From contig JACZKN010000421.1 in NCBI GenBank assembly GCA_014859985.1, positions 1 through 6,244 on the forward strand: DNA of 6,244 bases, given 5' to 3'. The notes under the pieces were generated by a model that was not told the origin of the DNA, did no database searches, and saw only the letters and a list, made by a program, of their open reading frames with translations. This document shows, in pieces, positions 5,874 through 6,244 of this stretch. Made by a program: the position numbers and the translations under genes. Origin of the DNA: Candidatus Krumholzibacteriia bacterium. Its GTDB lineage: Bacteria; Krumholzibacteriota; Krumholzibacteriia; LZORAL124-64-63. Every line of letters starts with the position of its first letter. Position 1 is the stretch's first letter.

Positions 5874-6244
5874 CGCGCGGCCTCCTCGAGTCCCGGCAGG
5901 ACCAGCATGCAGTCGCCGTAGCTGTAGAAGCGCATCCGCGCCGCCACGGCGTGGGCGTAGACCCGGCGCCAGGCCGGGTCGCCGGCCACCACCGCCACCA
6001 GCATCAGCAGCGACGAACCCGGCAGGTGGAAATTTGTCAGCAGGCCGTCGGCGCCGGACACCACGGCCGGCGGGGCCACGAACAGGCGCGTGGTGCCGGC
6101 CACCTCCCAGTGGCCGTCCCGGCGCTCGGCGCTGCCACGGAACACGGGATCGGCGTCGTCCGGCCCCGGCCACGCGCGGCGGTCGGGCCCGCCCACAGCC
6201 GGCAGGTCCAGCAGGGCCACGGTCTCGAGCACCCGCAGGCTGGT
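5870..6244 (-). CDS. queA: S-adenosylmethionine:tRNA ribosyltransferase-isomerase QueA, 5' part missing
   Basis: Only the last 124 residues and the stop lie in the window; the family is about 340-350 residues, so roughly the first two thirds are beyond the right edge. QueA transfers the ribosyl part of S-adenosylmethionine to preQ1 in tRNA and isomerises it to epoxyqueuosine, the step after Tgt. The visible part begins at TSLRVLET, the equivalent of the conserved TSVRTLE. It continues with GTTRLFVAPP, then the strong family signature DGLLTNFHLPGSSLLMLV, and MRFYSYGDCMLVL near the end. An in-frame GTG at 6232 is internal and not a start, since conserved sequence continues upstream of it. It overlaps tgt by four bases and is probably the first or an early gene of this transcript. 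Confidence 0.95.
   Translation of the reverse strand, partial: TSLRVLETVALLDLPAVGGPDRRAWPGPDDADPVFRGSAERRDGHWEVAGTTRLFVAPPAVVSGADGLLTNFHLPGSSLLMLVAVVAGDPAWRRVYAHAVAARMRFYSYGDCMLVLPGLEEAAR
5881..5886 (-). promoter_or_regulatory. Shine-Dalgarno site deciding the GTG start of tgt
   Basis: AGGAGG, a full consensus match, seven bases before the GTG at 5873 and embedded in the last codons of queA. It supports the GTG as the true start even though the reading frame stays open much further upstream. Confidence 0.85.

Noticed and set aside
3825..5921. 698-codon open frame on the plus strand opposite def, yajC and tgt
   Set aside because: It runs antisense to three well-supported genes, its product is low-complexity and rich in Gly, Ala, Arg, His and Gln with no recognisable domain, and very high GC removes stops from antisense frames.
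6230..6232. GTG at 6232 as the start of a short 120-residue protein
   Set aside because: The codons upstream of it (TSLR) continue the conserved QueA motif, so the gene simply runs off the window.

Overview
The window is a dense, single-strand block of housekeeping genes. Every gene I can support reads on the minus strand, so transcription runs from high to low coordinates: queA (3' part only), tgt, yajC, def, fmt, rsmB, a PASTA-domain membrane protein, and rpe (3' end just cut off). Base composition is very high in G+C (roughly 70-75% by eye). This removes stop codons from the other frames, which is why long open frames also appear on the plus strand; I treat those as shadows.

Right part (about 4683-6244): queA and tgt overlap by four bases. 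Both act in making queuosine in tRNA. A GC hairpin surrounds the tgt stop codon, and a 114-base gap follows, the only real non-coding stretch. Middle part (about 2776-4568): yajC, a Sec translocon accessory membrane protein, is followed three bases later by def and then fmt. Fmt formylates initiator Met-tRNA, and Def removes the formyl group from finished chains. Left part (1-2779): rsmB methylates 16S rRNA. A small membrane-anchored protein with three PASTA domains follows, and then the pentose-phosphate enzyme rpe.

The genes are tightly coupled. There are overlaps of 4 (queA/tgt), 1 (def/fmt), 4 (fmt/rsmB) and 26 bases (PASTA gene/rpe), with gaps of only 3 and 27 bases elsewhere. Several starts are GTG or TTG backed by good Shine-Dalgarno sites that lie inside the previous gene. 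The block therefore looks like one operon, or two if the 114-base gap holds a promoter.

The organism is a high-GC bacterium. YajC and queuosine genes together with a PASTA protein point away from a simple assignment. The order def-fmt-rsmB-(PASTA)-rpe recalls the Firmicutes def-fmt-rsmB-...-prkC-...-rpe cluster, but without the kinase, phosphatase, rlmN or rsgA genes. A GC-rich diderm lineage is my best guess, held with low confidence. I see no mobile element, CRISPR array, RNA gene or obvious novel defence system. The most interesting points are the kinase-less PASTA protein in the prkC position, a G8 slippery run that could join Def to Fmt, and the hairpin/palindrome at the tgt-yajC junction.
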